Below, in pieces: positions 9,391 through 17,013 of a stretch of DNA of 43,635 nt. The notes beneath the pieces were generated by a model. The model was not told the DNA's origin and searched no databases. It was given only the letters and a program-made list of their open reading frames with translations. The stretch is taken from contig JAFTCY010000023.1 in the NCBI GenBank assembly GCA_017454465.1, forward strand, positions 1-43,635, in the 5' to 3' direction. The stretch is from Clostridia bacterium. GTDB lineage: Bacteria; Bacillota; Clostridia; Oscillospirales; CAG-272. The translations under genes and the position numbers were made by a program. The number at the start of each line of letters is the position of its first letter. Position 1 is the stretch's first letter.

Positions 9391-9433
9391 TCAATCATCC
9401 TCTTCTTTGCTAGTTTCTTAAATCTTGCGTATA

Positions 9434-9461
9434 TGTATATAATGTATTACAGTTTTGTCAC
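9434..9461 (-). promoter_or_regulatory. Candidate promoter of the pseudo-ATPase gene
   Basis: Minus strand GTGACA (9456-9461), 16-nt spacer, TATACA (9434-9439), in the 67-nt gap after rlmB. Both boxes are near consensus, but the surroundings are AT-rich and other registers are possible. Confidence 0.4.
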
Positions 9462-10240
9462 GGTTTAGCATTTTTCTGCATTCTCGCGGCATGGCTCAGC
9501 AGCACCGCAGCAGCGGCGGAAACGTTAAGTGAGTTGACTTTCCCGTACATCGGGATCGATGCAGTGAAGTCACACTTTTCTTTCACCAGCCTGCTCACTC
9601 CGCTGTCTTCTCCTCCCATGACCAGCGCGCAGGGAACATGCCAGTCAAGATCGAAATAGTCAGTGCCCCCCGCTTCGGCGGCAAAAGTCCACATGCCTTC
9701 TTTTTTTAGTTTTTCAACTGTCTGTGCTATGTTGACTACCTTAGCTATCTTCATGTAGGCAAGCGCGCCAGCTGAAGCTTTTGAAACTGTCGAAGTCAAC
9801 CCGCAGGACCTTCGCTCTGGAATTATCACCCCGTGGGCTCCGCAGCATTCAGCGCTTCTGATGATAGCACCCAGATTGTGAGGATCCTCAATTCCGTCAC
9901 ATATCACCACAAGAGGCATCTCACCTCTGGCTCTGGCGGACTCCAGGATCTCATCGACCGAAGAATACTCTTTTTCCCCACAAACGGCAATGACGCCCTG
10001 GTGATTGGTTGATGCTGCCATTCTGTCAAGAGTCTCCGTCTTCGACTGTATGACAGTGATCCCTTTTTCCTTTGCCAGCTGGAACACGGTCCTGATGTTG
10101 CCGTCCCTGCCGGACACATATATCTTTTCTACCGGAGCTCCGGATCTCAGAAGCTCAATGACCGCGTTTCTGCCGATTATTATATTTTCAGCGGGCTTCC
10201 CGCGGCTATACGCTTTTCCGTTCGATTCTCTGTTTTCCAT
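9458..10240 (-). CDS. rlmB: TrmH-family RNA 2'-O-methyltransferase (RlmB-like, 23S rRNA G2251 type)
   Basis: A SPOUT-class methyltransferase expected to place a 2'-O-methyl group on 23S rRNA using SAM. The N-terminal substrate-binding domain (IIIGRNAVIELLRSG...EKIYV) is followed by the trefoil-knot SPOUT motifs: DPHNLGAIIRSAE, then MGGEDSGVSRLVKEKCD and IPMYGKVNSLNVSAAAAV. I chose ATG 10240 (260 residues) because GGAG lies 6 nt upstream; the longer GTG start at 10276 has no ribosome binding site. A strong promoter is at 10295-10323. The usual Firmicutes neighbours (cysS, mrnC, sigH) are absent, although a sigma-H-like gene lies about 1.5 kb away. Exact target nucleotide is inferred from family only. 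Confidence 0.92.
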   Translation of the reverse strand: MENRESNGKAYSRGKPAENIIIGRNAVIELLRSGAPVEKIYVSGRDGNIRTVFQLAKEKGITVIQSKTETLDRMAASTNHQGVIAVCGEKEYSSVDEILESARARGEMPLVVICDGIEDPHNLGAIIRSAECCGAHGVIIPERRSCGLTSTVSKASAGALAYMKIAKVVNIAQTVEKLKKEGMWTFAAEAGGTDYFDLDWHVPCALVMGGEDSGVSRLVKEKCDFTASIPMYGKVNSLNVSAAAAVLLSHAARMQKNAKP

Positions 10241-10294
10241 TCGGTGCTCCGAATCCGGCATTTGCTGCCAAACCACAATAATAACTCATCCTGT

Positions 10295-10323
10295 ATTATA
10301 TCACTACGGGCGCCGTTTGTACA
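10295..10323 (-). promoter_or_regulatory. Sigma-A promoter of rlmB
   Basis: Minus strand -35 TGTACA (10318-10323), 17-nt spacer, perfect -10 TATAAT (10295-10300) with an extended TG one base before it. About 55 nt before the chosen ATG. Confidence 0.7.
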
Positions 10324-10344
10324 TAGCTTTTTATACCCCGTCTT

Positions 10345-11211
10345 CTATTTGGGAGCGATTTCATCTGTGTACACTCCCTGTATTCCCATTTCAAAATAGC
10401 GCATCTGGTCTTCGGTGTCATTGACTGTGTGCACGAAAAGAGGCGCTTCGGAACTCTTCATTTCCTCAACGAACCCGGGAATCTCACAGAGCTCATACGA
10501 AAAAGTTATGCCAGCAAGAGGATTCTCCGATGCGAATCTGCAGTGTTCGGCCGTATCCACCTTGGCGTTCCAGTCCAGCCTGTACAGAGTGTATATTATG
10601 TATTCGAAACCGAGTTCCCTTACCGGATCATACTCAGACTCCGAGTAGATCTGCGCAATGAACCTGTTTCTGAGATCAGGATATTTTTCCGCGATGTATC
10701 CAAGCCCGGCCAGATTATTGTCTTTTATGTCGGTAATGATATATATGCCCTTATTGCTTCTGAGAAGATCAGCCAGCATGTCGGCGGAAACCGGAGTGTA
10801 CTGCCTGAATATTCTTGTGCTGAGAAATTTCTCAAGGGGCAGAACATCGCCTTCAAATCCAATATCATCGGAATATGAAGGATACCAGTCGTGTATGCAG
10901 ACGAGCTCACCGTCGGAAGTGAAACTGAAATCGGTCTCAATGAACTCGCACCCTGAATCTATGCACTGTCTGAATCCCTCCATGGAGTTGGAGCATGTGA
11001 AGTATTTCCTTTCACCGTAAAGGTTATGCCCTTCCAGTTTTCCGCCACCGTGTATTATATATCTGATACGGCTTCTCAATGATTCAAGTGTTTCCTGCTC
11101 CGTCACCGGATCTTCGGAAACATAGCCCGGACCGGGTACAGGGGCGCATGACACCGAAAGCAGGACGAATACCATACCTGCCGCTATTATCTTTGCAAAG
11201 TTCTTAGCCAT
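10345..11211 (-). CDS. Glycerophosphodiester phosphodiesterase-family lipoprotein
   Basis: A 288-residue predicted lipoprotein: short positive N-terminus, hydrophobic stretch and lipobox LSVSC with Cys22. The mature part is a GDPD TIM barrel: IIHGGG (first catalytic His), the N-S-M-E-G-F loop, ETDFSFTSDGELVCIHDW (metal-binding E.D and second catalytic His), and near the C-terminus HTVNDTEDQ...GVYTDEI. It should hydrolyse glycerophosphodiesters outside the membrane, for example from lipids or teichoic acid. ATG 11211 is preferred over the GTG at 11217 because AAAGGA is 7 nt upstream of the ATG. No clear terminator separates it from rlmB, so some read-through is likely. Substrate unproved. Confidence 0.9.
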   Translation of the reverse strand: MAKNFAKIIAAGMVFVLLSVSCAPVPGPGYVSEDPVTEQETLESLRSRIRYIIHGGGKLEGHNLYGERKYFTCSNSMEGFRQCIDSGCEFIETDFSFTSDGELVCIHDWYPSYSDDIGFEGDVLPLEKFLSTRIFRQYTPVSADMLADLLRSNKGIYIITDIKDNNLAGLGYIAEKYPDLRNRFIAQIYSESEYDPVRELGFEYIIYTLYRLDWNAKVDTAEHCRFASENPLAGITFSYELCEIPGFVEEMKSSEAPLFVHTVNDTEDQMRYFEMGIQGVYTDEIAPK

Positions 11212-11235
11212 AAACACGTCCTTTTGTATACAAGC

Positions 11236-11276
11236 AAAAAGACTGTGGAAAATGGAAAGGTTCCATTCCCACAGTC
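11236..11276 (-). terminator. Intrinsic terminator of the sigma factor/zinc-ribbon unit
   Basis: Long stem on the minus strand: GACTGTGG with CCACAGTC (11241-11248 / 11269-11276) plus an inner ATGGAA/TTCCAT pair, followed by TTTTT (11236-11240). It lies 43 nt after the zinc-ribbon stop and just before the GDPD gene. Confidence 0.85.
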
Positions 11277-11319
11277 TCTTGTTACGGCAAACTGTATCCC
11301 GTAAAAACGGAAACCGTAA

Positions 11320-11598
11320 TTACTGCTGCTCTTTCATTGCAGCAAAGCATTCGCTGCAATATACCGGCCTGTCATCTCTGGGCTGGAAAGGAACTTTAGC
11401 TTCCTTGCCGCAGTTTGCGCAAACTGCTGTGAACATTTCTCTCTGCTCACGGTTTGCATTCTTTCTCTTGTCACGGCATTCCTTGCATCTCTGGGGCTCA
11501 TTCTGGAAACCCTTCTCTGCATAGAACTGCTGTTCACCTGCTGTGAATACGAATTCATTTCCGCATTCTTTGCACACTAAGGTCTTGTCCTCGAACAT
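11320..11598 (-). CDS. Small double zinc-ribbon protein (four CxxC pairs)
   Basis: A 92-residue soluble protein with four CxxC knuckles at Cys9/12, Cys38/41, Cys60/63 and Cys81/84, enough for two zinc sites. It matches the small zinc-ribbon proteins (zf-trcl type plus a CxxC-x17-CxxC repeat) common in Clostridia and related bacteria; their role is unknown, with nucleic-acid or protein binding usual for such folds. Start chosen at ATG 11598 because AGGA lies upstream at normal spacing; a 14-residue upstream extension has no such site and no Cys. It follows the sigma factor gene by 135 nt and shares its terminator at 11236-11276, so they are probably one transcript. Confidence 0.85.
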   Translation of the reverse strand: MFEDKTLVCKECGNEFVFTAGEQQFYAEKGFQNEPQRCKECRDKRKNANREQREMFTAVCANCGKEAKVPFQPRDDRPVYCSECFAAMKEQQ

Positions 11599-11733
11599 TT
11601 GTCTTTCCTCACTTTTTATTTTTGAAATTGCCCTACGCAATCCTTCAGTTACCTTGAAAACAACGCTGCTGAGCTAAGCACTGGGCTTTATTTAAATTCC
11701 TGGGCGGACAATCCACAGGAAGTTAAACCGTAT
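11599..11733 (-). other. 135-nt gap between sigma factor and zinc-ribbon genes, possible structured leader
   Basis: No ORF fits. Read on the minus strand it contains GCCC and GGGC arms about 50 nt apart, a GCTTAGC/GCAGC-rich centre and TTTTCAAGG..CTGAAGG. I could not match it to a known riboswitch or small RNA. No convincing promoter was found in it. Confidence 0.3.
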
Positions 11734-12294
11734 TTAATTTGTAAAAAGTCCCTTCAACTTGGCTTTCAGTCTGTACAAGGCATTGCTCACCGATTTCTGA
11801 CTCCTGTCAAGGAAATCGGCGGTCTCACGTACGGATTTCCCGGAAATGAAACACTCAAGGACCTGTTTTTCGAATTTTGAAAGTGCTGAATTAACTCTTT
11901 CGGAGAAATTCTCCGGTATCTCTCTTTCTGCTCCCAGCGCACCGTTCAACAGATCTCTCCGCTTCTTTACGGTGGTGAAACGGCTGTTCTGCTCGCGCAG
12001 TGCCGAGACAAGAGAGTTATTTATACATATCTTTGCGAACAATCCGAAGGTGACTCCGTCATATTCTTCGCCGGATCCGCCTCTGTAATTAACTGCGGCC
12101 TTGTAAAGAGCCATTCTTGCTATCTGCTCTATGTCTTCCCGGTCGGTGATCGTATCAGCATTTTTTTCAAATGACGGACGGAACCGCGCCACGGAAGCTT
12201 TTATGAGAACATTATATTTGTCGGCAAGAAGTGCAAAAGCGGATTCGTCACCGGATTTGACGGATGCAATGATTTTCGCCAGATTCTGTTCCAA
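11734..12294 (-). CDS. Sigma-70 family RNA polymerase sigma factor, sigma-H-like
   Basis: A 186-residue regulator. Region 2 is visible in DREDIEQIARMALYKAAVNY and the following FGLFAKICINNSLVSALR; region 4 is a helix-turn-helix, LSKFEKQVLECFISGKSVRETADFLDRSQKSVSNALYRLKAKL, that matches the sigma-H pattern (VRE.A..L.R..KSV.NAL.R.K.KL). B. subtilis SigH, a stationary-phase/sporulation factor, is about 218 residues. The start is TTG 12294 with GAGG 6 nt upstream. A near-perfect promoter lies at 12334-12361. No anti-sigma gene is adjacent; the only partner is the zinc-ribbon protein downstream. Whether it is SigH itself or a paralogue is not settled. Confidence 0.85.
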   Translation of the reverse strand: MEQNLAKIIASVKSGDESAFALLADKYNVLIKASVARFRPSFEKNADTITDREDIEQIARMALYKAAVNYRGGSGEEYDGVTFGLFAKICINNSLVSALREQNSRFTTVKKRRDLLNGALGAEREIPENFSERVNSALSKFEKQVLECFISGKSVRETADFLDRSQKSVSNALYRLKAKLKGLFTN

Positions 12295-12333
12295 ATGGAC
12301 CTCAAAATGAAAACGATACTTCTAATTATGCAC

Positions 12334-12361
12334 ATTATATCACGAAATTTCCACCTGTCAA
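12334..12361 (-). promoter_or_regulatory. Consensus sigma-A promoter of the sigma factor gene
   Basis: Minus strand TTGACA (12356-12361), 16-nt spacer, TATAAT (12334-12339), with an extended TG before the -10. Both boxes are perfect consensus, 39 nt before the TTG start: the strongest promoter in the window. Confidence 0.8.
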
Positions 12362-12460
12362 TACCTTTACTAAATTTTCTGTTGAATATCTATGCCTTTT
12401 ATGCAAAATGGCCATGTTAATTATTTTATATCTTAAACTTTTCCGTCCGAGCACAAGATA

Positions 12461-12486
12461 AAAGAAAAAAGGCAGCTTTCGCCGCC
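12461..12486 (-). terminator. Intrinsic terminator of the DUF4364 gene
   Basis: GGCGGC (12481-12486), GAAA tetraloop, GCTGCC (12471-12476; one G-U pair), then TTTTTTCTTT on the minus strand. It begins directly at the stop codon. Confidence 0.85.
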
Positions 12487-13053
12487 CTATCTTCCGGAAA
12501 TCAGATACTCTATGTCACCTGTCGTAAGTGATATCAGGCCTCTGCTTATTACATCCGGTCTGTCCTCAAATGCCTTTCTCATCTTTTCCACCTGCTCGAA
12601 AGAATCCGCCCTCAGTGACAGCTTGAATACGAGACCGTCCCGGTCAGTGATCTGACAGTTGAATATGTACTTGTCAGGCCCTATACTCTCTATATCATTG
12701 CTCATCACCGCGTCCCTTTTTTCCAGTGAGAGATGCCTCTGGGCGCTGATGTAGCTTTTTTCCATTGCGCTTTTCGACAGGACTTCACCTGCCATTCCAC
12801 GGGAGACCAGCCTCCCTGTCTCGGACAGTTCATATGTCTCTGACGCCCCGTCTCCGTCCGGTGACTCGTTCCTTTTTATCTGTCCGTTTTCGATCAGTTC
12901 ATGAAAGTTGGCCGCAAAGTCAAAATAATCTACAAAATCGTCCTTTATTATGATCGAGGCCAGCTCGTTGAAAGTCAGCGGATAACCGATCTTCTCAAGG
13001 AGATAAAGGATAAACACCTTTATCTCATTTGTATTCGTTATCTTTTCCGGCAT
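12487..13053 (-). CDS. DUF4364 family protein
   Basis: A 188-residue soluble protein that matches DUF4364, a family common in Clostridia. The N-terminal third (NEIKVFILYLLEKIGYPLTFNELASIII...DYFDFAANFHELIENGQI) reads like a winged helix with a PadR/MarR-like fold, and the YELSETGRLV element is typical of a wing. The C-terminal half is an alpha/beta domain with no known function. It may be a DNA-binding regulator, but no ligand or target is known. ATG 13053 has GGAAGGGAG at good spacing. It stands alone between two terminators (13072-13097 and 12461-12486), and its own promoter must lie close upstream; I do not see a clear one. Confidence 0.85.
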   Translation of the reverse strand: MPEKITNTNEIKVFILYLLEKIGYPLTFNELASIIIKDDFVDYFDFAANFHELIENGQIKRNESPDGDGASETYELSETGRLVSRGMAGEVLSKSAMEKSYISAQRHLSLEKRDAVMSNDIESIGPDKYIFNCQITDRDGLVFKLSLRADSFEQVEKMRKAFEDRPDVISRGLISLTTGDIEYLISGR

Positions 13054-13071
13054 ATTTCTCCCTTCCTTGTG

Positions 13072-13097
13072 AAAACGGGAAGCGTTAACTTCCCGTT
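13072..13097 (-). terminator. Intrinsic terminator of the oligopeptide-binding protein gene
   Basis: AACGGGAAG/CTTCCCGTT 9-bp perfect stem (13074-13082 / 13089-13097) with a 6-nt loop and TTTT on the minus strand, 25 nt after the stop. Confidence 0.8.
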
Positions 13098-13121
13098 CTG
13101 TATGCTTTTTGATGCTGTTCC

Positions 13122-14861
13122 CTATTTAGCTTCTTCAGTGGCAGCTTTGTACGTCATGTAGTCCTTCAGCTGCACCCGGTTGAAATTCTCAACTCCGTAG
13201 TAATCCTCAGTGATTCCGGACAGCTCTCCGCTTATAAGATACGCGTCCTGCAGGAACACGATCGGGATGACCGGCATATCCTTCAGCAGGAGTTTTTCCG
13301 CTTCGGCAAGTTTTTCTGCTCTTTCACTCTCGCTGGCCGAGTTATGCGCCGCGTCTATCAGTGCATCGTACTCCTCGCTTGCGTATCCTGAAATGTTGGG
13401 GTACAGGTCATAGTTCTCGGAATACATGTCCACTCCGTTTCCGGAATATCTCACGGCAAACTGGGAAAGCGCCGAGAACGGGTCCGGTGAGAGCATGGTC
13501 ATATCGATCGCGATGATATCAAAATCCCCGGAATCGTAGAGAAGCTCAAACGAATCGTCTGTCAGGTCTGTTTCCGTCTCGTTTCTGCCTGCTCTTATTT
13601 TGTTCACGGTCACGTCAAAGCCAAGCTTTTCCCACTCTCCGGTTACATACTTGGCCAGTGCTGTGTCGGCCTCAGTATTTCTTACAGTGAGCGTGAAGCT
13701 TCCGCCGCTGATACCGGCTTCGGCAAGAAGAGATTTTGCCTTGGCAAGGTCCTGGGTCGTCCCGAGCACATCGCCGTTAGCATTCCTGAATGACGTGCCC
13801 CTGCCGGTGTTGAAAACTTTTTCGGGAATATATCCGGTCGCGGGCTTCGCGAAGGTCAGGATCTCAGCAGCCGCTTCCCTGTCTATCGCCAGCGAGAGCG
13901 CTTCCCTGACCCTGGGATCCGACAGAAGCTCGTTCTTTGTGTTTATCACATAGGTGTGTGTCGCCATCATGTCCGAGATCACTGCGTCACCCTTGAGTTC
14001 TGCTCTCTTGTCAAGAGGCAGCTCGCCGAGGTAAAAGATGCTTCCCTCATTGAACGCGTCGAGCTGAGCATTCAGATCCCCTCTGAAGTAATTGGTAAGA
14101 AGTCTGTATGGTATTACGTACTTGTCCAGATTCTCGTTTTTATTCCTGTCCAGATAGTAATATGGAGATCTCTCAAGCCTGAGCAGATTGGGGTAGTCTA
14201 TCGTCTTGGGAGTAAACGGGCCGTTGGTAATGATATATGTTCCCTTCTTTGCCCACAGCTCATCGCCGTATCTTGAGATAACATCCTCACGAAGCGGGGA
14301 GAGTGCGACAGAAGAGCAGTTTTCAAAGAATCTGTTAAGATCGACCTTTCTCTCAAACGTTACTTTCAGAGTGTAGGTGTCCACGGCAGCCACTCCGAGA
14401 TCGTCTATACTGGCATCCCCGAGCTTGATGTCCAGCGCGTTCTTTACGTCATAGAGCAGTGAAGCTGCTTCATTCTTGGCGTTGGCATCCAGCAGTCTCT
14501 TCCATGAATATGCAAAATCCGCCGCCTGGACGGTCCTTCCGTCTGTCCAGTAGCTGTTCTTAAGGTATATCAGGATGGAAAACTCTTCTTCATTATCTTT
14601 GTCCACGGAATAGTTTTTCATAAGGGCATTCTGCCATTTTCCGTTTTTATCGAGTCTTGTCAGGCCCTCATAGCAAAGGCTGAAGACCTTCAGCATAGCG
14701 GTGTCCGTTATGCTGACCTGAGGGTCGAAATTGTACACCTCCGTGGTGATATACATATCGATTATAGCGCCTTTGTCATCGCCGACAAGCGTTGTGCAGC
14801 CTGTAAGCAGCAATGCTGAAAGCATAATCACGGCCAAGACAAGGGAAACTGCTTTTTTCAT
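13122..14861 (-). CDS. Peptide ABC transporter substrate-binding lipoprotein (family 5 extracellular solute-binding protein)
   Basis: A 579-residue OppA/DppA-like binding protein with a type II signal: Lys-Lys N-terminus, hydrophobic stretch and lipobox LLTGC (Cys22). The SBP family 5 core is clear: FDPQVSITDTAMLKVFSLCYEGL near the N-terminus, WTDGRTVQAADFAYSWKRLLD, DPRVREALSLAIDREAAAE and a late VIPIVFLQDAYLIS. It should capture oligopeptides outside the cell. The start was set to ATG 14861 (GGGAGGA upstream); a 27-residue longer reading lacks a signal context. No permease or ATPase genes are near, so it is an orphan that must dock with a transporter encoded elsewhere or act as a sensor. A promoter is at 14981-15009. 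Confidence 0.93.
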   Translation of the reverse strand: MKKAVSLVLAVIMLSALLLTGCTTLVGDDKGAIIDMYITTEVYNFDPQVSITDTAMLKVFSLCYEGLTRLDKNGKWQNALMKNYSVDKDNEEEFSILIYLKNSYWTDGRTVQAADFAYSWKRLLDANAKNEAASLLYDVKNALDIKLGDASIDDLGVAAVDTYTLKVTFERKVDLNRFFENCSSVALSPLREDVISRYGDELWAKKGTYIITNGPFTPKTIDYPNLLRLERSPYYYLDRNKNENLDKYVIPYRLLTNYFRGDLNAQLDAFNEGSIFYLGELPLDKRAELKGDAVISDMMATHTYVINTKNELLSDPRVREALSLAIDREAAAEILTFAKPATGYIPEKVFNTGRGTSFRNANGDVLGTTQDLAKAKSLLAEAGISGGSFTLTVRNTEADTALAKYVTGEWEKLGFDVTVNKIRAGRNETETDLTDDSFELLYDSGDFDIIAIDMTMLSPDPFSALSQFAVRYSGNGVDMYSENYDLYPNISGYASEEYDALIDAAHNSASESERAEKLAEAEKLLLKDMPVIPIVFLQDAYLISGELSGITEDYYGVENFNRVQLKDYMTYKAATEEAK

Positions 14862-14916
14862 AACTGAGATTCCTCCCGGAAAAATCTGGATTTCTGCATT
14901 CTTGCCTGAGACACAC

Positions 14917-14936
14917 ATATGCTGTACCGCATATGC
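14917..14936 (-). repeat. Inverted repeat in the leader of the binding-protein gene
   Basis: CATATGC and GCATATG, 7-bp perfect arms with a 6-nt loop, about 56 nt before the ATG and downstream of the promoter. It could be an operator or an mRNA hairpin; no regulator can be named. Confidence 0.35.
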
Positions 14937-14980
14937 AAGCATGCTGATTTCCGCGCATATCCGACAAAATTACAAGCGTA

Positions 14981-15009
14981 ATTATATCACCAATTTCCGC
15001 TATAATCAA
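14981..15009 (-). promoter_or_regulatory. Sigma-A promoter of the oligopeptide-binding protein gene
   Basis: Minus strand TTGATT (15004-15009), 17-nt spacer, TATAAT (14981-14986) with extended TG. It gives a leader of about 115 nt. A second weaker pair (TTAACA, 16 nt, TATTAT) lies just upstream, near the end of the HAD gene. Confidence 0.7.
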
Positions 15010-15085
15010 CACAATACGGCATATTTGGGCATTTGCACAATTGGACTCCCTCTTTTTTGTTATAATACGCAAATTTCACGGCTTG

Positions 15086-15934
15086 TTAATTGTTCCACAT
15101 CAGTTTGCTGGCTTCATCAAGCGAATCAAGCATAATGTCGGGTCTGTCCTTTTCCTCAGCCTCCTCAACGTCCCGGAGCGTCGTTTCCCCGGTCAGTACC
15201 AGCACGGAAAGAATACCGTTGCGCTTTCCGAGAGCTATGTCGGTATACATGCGGTCACCGAACACCACCATATCCTCGGCGCGGACGCCGGCCATCTCCG
15301 AGATCATATCGGCGACCTTTGACGATGGTTTTCCGAAGTAAACCGGTCTTTTTCCGGTGGATGCTTCCACCATGGCGGCAATCGCCCCGCTGTCCGGGAC
15401 CGGTCCGTTTTCGGTGGGACAGTTGAAATCCGGATGCGTGCTCAGATATTCCGCTCCGCTGCGTATAAAGGCGCACGCCTTTTCGATCTTGTAATACGTA
15501 AGAGTCGTGTCAAAGCTCGTTATTACAATATCAGGTTCCTGTTCACCGCATATGCCGTCCCTGTCGCAGGCCATCGGTATCCCGTATCCGCGGAACTGGT
15601 CATACAGTTCAGGAGTTCCTACCAGATAAACTCTCTTGCCGGGTCTGTGAAGATTCAGAAACGCGCATGTGACATCTCCTGAAGTGCAAAGCTCCTGCCT
15701 GGAAGGCGCAAATCCAAGTCTTTCAAGTTTTTCCATATAGAAATCCGGGGAATGGGAGGCGTTATTGGTAAAGAAGATCACTTTCTTCCCGTTCTTCCTC
15801 AGTTCGTTTATAAATCTGACAGCGCTGCCGAAGGGCCTGTTTCCCAGATAGATCGTGCCATCCATGTCAAATATGAACAGCTTCTTTTCAATCAGAGCGC
15901 CTGATACGGCCGCATGATCTTTTACAGTAAGCAT
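15086..15934 (-). CDS. HAD-IIA family phosphatase (NagD/AraL-like)
   Basis: A 282-residue cytoplasmic HAD hydrolase. Motif I is DMDGT with Asp23 and Asp25; motif II is FFTNNAS; the C2 cap specific for subclass IIA follows; motif III/IV is GKPSSKVADMI and MVVFGDRMYTDIALGKRNGI. Such enzymes remove phosphate from small metabolites (sugar phosphates, nucleotides, phosphoglycolate), often as metabolite repair. The N-terminal 15 residues before IEKKLFIFDMDGT are longer than usual, but ATG 15934 has AGGAAAG upstream. It is divergent from coaW across 165 nt. The substrate cannot be predicted. Confidence 0.9.
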   Translation of the reverse strand: MLTVKDHAAVSGALIEKKLFIFDMDGTIYLGNRPFGSAVRFINELRKNGKKVIFFTNNASHSPDFYMEKLERLGFAPSRQELCTSGDVTCAFLNLHRPGKRVYLVGTPELYDQFRGYGIPMACDRDGICGEQEPDIVITSFDTTLTYYKIEKACAFIRSGAEYLSTHPDFNCPTENGPVPDSGAIAAMVEASTGKRPVYFGKPSSKVADMISEMAGVRAEDMVVFGDRMYTDIALGKRNGILSVLVLTGETTLRDVEEAEEKDRPDIMLDSLDEASKLMWNN

Positions 15935-16010
15935 AGACTTCTTTCCTCAAAACATGTGTGGCCGGCTGCCCCTCACTTGGAGAAATGAAGAGCTCCGTGC
16001 TCACGGCTTG

Positions 16011-16039
16011 TTGATTTTTTCTGTAACGTAATATATAAT
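16011..16039 (+). promoter_or_regulatory. Sigma-A promoter of coaW
   Basis: TTGATT (16011-16016), 17-nt spacer, TATAAT (16034-16039), 60 nt before the ATG. Confidence 0.75.
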
Positions 16040-16099
16040 CCAGTTCAGAGAAACTCTGCACTTCAAAAAAACTGCAGCATTGCGGATTGGAGAAACCGG

Positions 16100-16957
16100 A
16101 TGGATAACATTATCATAGGTATAGATATAGGCGGCAGCACGACCAAGATCGTAGGATTCAACATCGGCAACCCGGATTGCCCTCTCATGACCCCGATACT
16201 GGTCCGCGCAACAGACCCGATCACTTCCGTATACGGAGCTTTCGGCAAATTTCTGGATCAGAACGGCCTGGATCTGTCTGACATCAGCCGCGTGATGGTT
16301 ACGGGGGCTGGAAGTTCATACATTTCAAAACCCATTTACGGCCTTGAATGCCGGCATGTTGAAGAATTCAAGTCGATCGGGCTCGGCGGTCTGTACCTTT
16401 CCGGACTAGACCGGGCTCTGGTAACAAGCTGCGGCACAGGCACTGCCCTGGTTTACGCGGAAGCCGGGCAGGAGCCCGTTTACCTCGGCGGCACCGGCGT
16501 TGGCGGCGGCACACTGGTAGGCCTGTCCAAGAAAATGCTCTCCATGGACAATGTGGACCATGTATCCGAACTGGCGAAAAACGGAAATCTGAGCAATGTG
16601 GACCTTAAGATCAGCGACATCACCAAATCTGATATTCTCCCGGGTTTCTCCGACGTCATGACGGCATCCAATTTCGGCAGCATCAGCGATCTGGCCACAA
16701 GGGAAGACATAGCTCTGGGAATTATAAACATGGTGTTTGAGACCATTGGAATGGTATCCATATTCGCAGCCAGAAACTATCAGATAAAGGATGTGATCCT
16801 GACCGGAAATCTTTCAGTGGTCATCCAGGCAAAAACCGTGTTCGATACCCTCAATCAGATGTTTGACATGAACTTCATAATCCCTGACAATTCCGCCTTC
16901 GGGACTGTGATCGGTGCGGCTCTTGCCGGATGTGTCAGAAGGAAACCTCAAAAATAG
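16100..16957 (+). CDS. coaW: Type II pantothenate kinase
   Basis: A 285-residue cytoplasmic kinase that makes 4'-phosphopantothenate, the first step of coenzyme A synthesis. The N-terminal phosphate-binding loop GIDIGGSTTKIVGF, the VTGAGSSYI segment, TSCGTGTALVY, the GGTGVGGGTLVGL loop and the late VILTGNLSVV are typical of the ASKHA-fold type II enzymes such as S. aureus CoaW (267 residues), which resist CoA feedback. ATG 16100 has GGAG 7 nt upstream. It is the only plus-strand gene in the first 31 kb, with its own promoter and a strong terminator, and convergent with the M24 peptidase gene. Confidence 0.93.
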   Translation: MDNIIIGIDIGGSTTKIVGFNIGNPDCPLMTPILVRATDPITSVYGAFGKFLDQNGLDLSDISRVMVTGAGSSYISKPIYGLECRHVEEFKSIGLGGLYLSGLDRALVTSCGTGTALVYAEAGQEPVYLGGTGVGGGTLVGLSKKMLSMDNVDHVSELAKNGNLSNVDLKISDITKSDILPGFSDVMTASNFGSISDLATREDIALGIINMVFETIGMVSIFAARNYQIKDVILTGNLSVVIQAKTVFDTLNQMFDMNFIIPDNSAFGTVIGAALAGCVRRKPQK

Positions 16958-16972
16958 ACCGCGTTTTGCGAA

Positions 16973-17013
16973 AGCAGGTCATCGCCTATCGGCGCCTGAC
17001 CTGCTCTTTTTTT
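16973..17013 (+). terminator. Intrinsic terminator of coaW
   Basis: AGCAGGTCA/TGACCTGCT 9-bp stem (16973-16981 / 16997-17005) with an inner CGCC/GGCG pair, then CTTTTTTT. Its T-run meets the stop codon of the convergent M24 peptidase gene. Confidence 0.9.
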
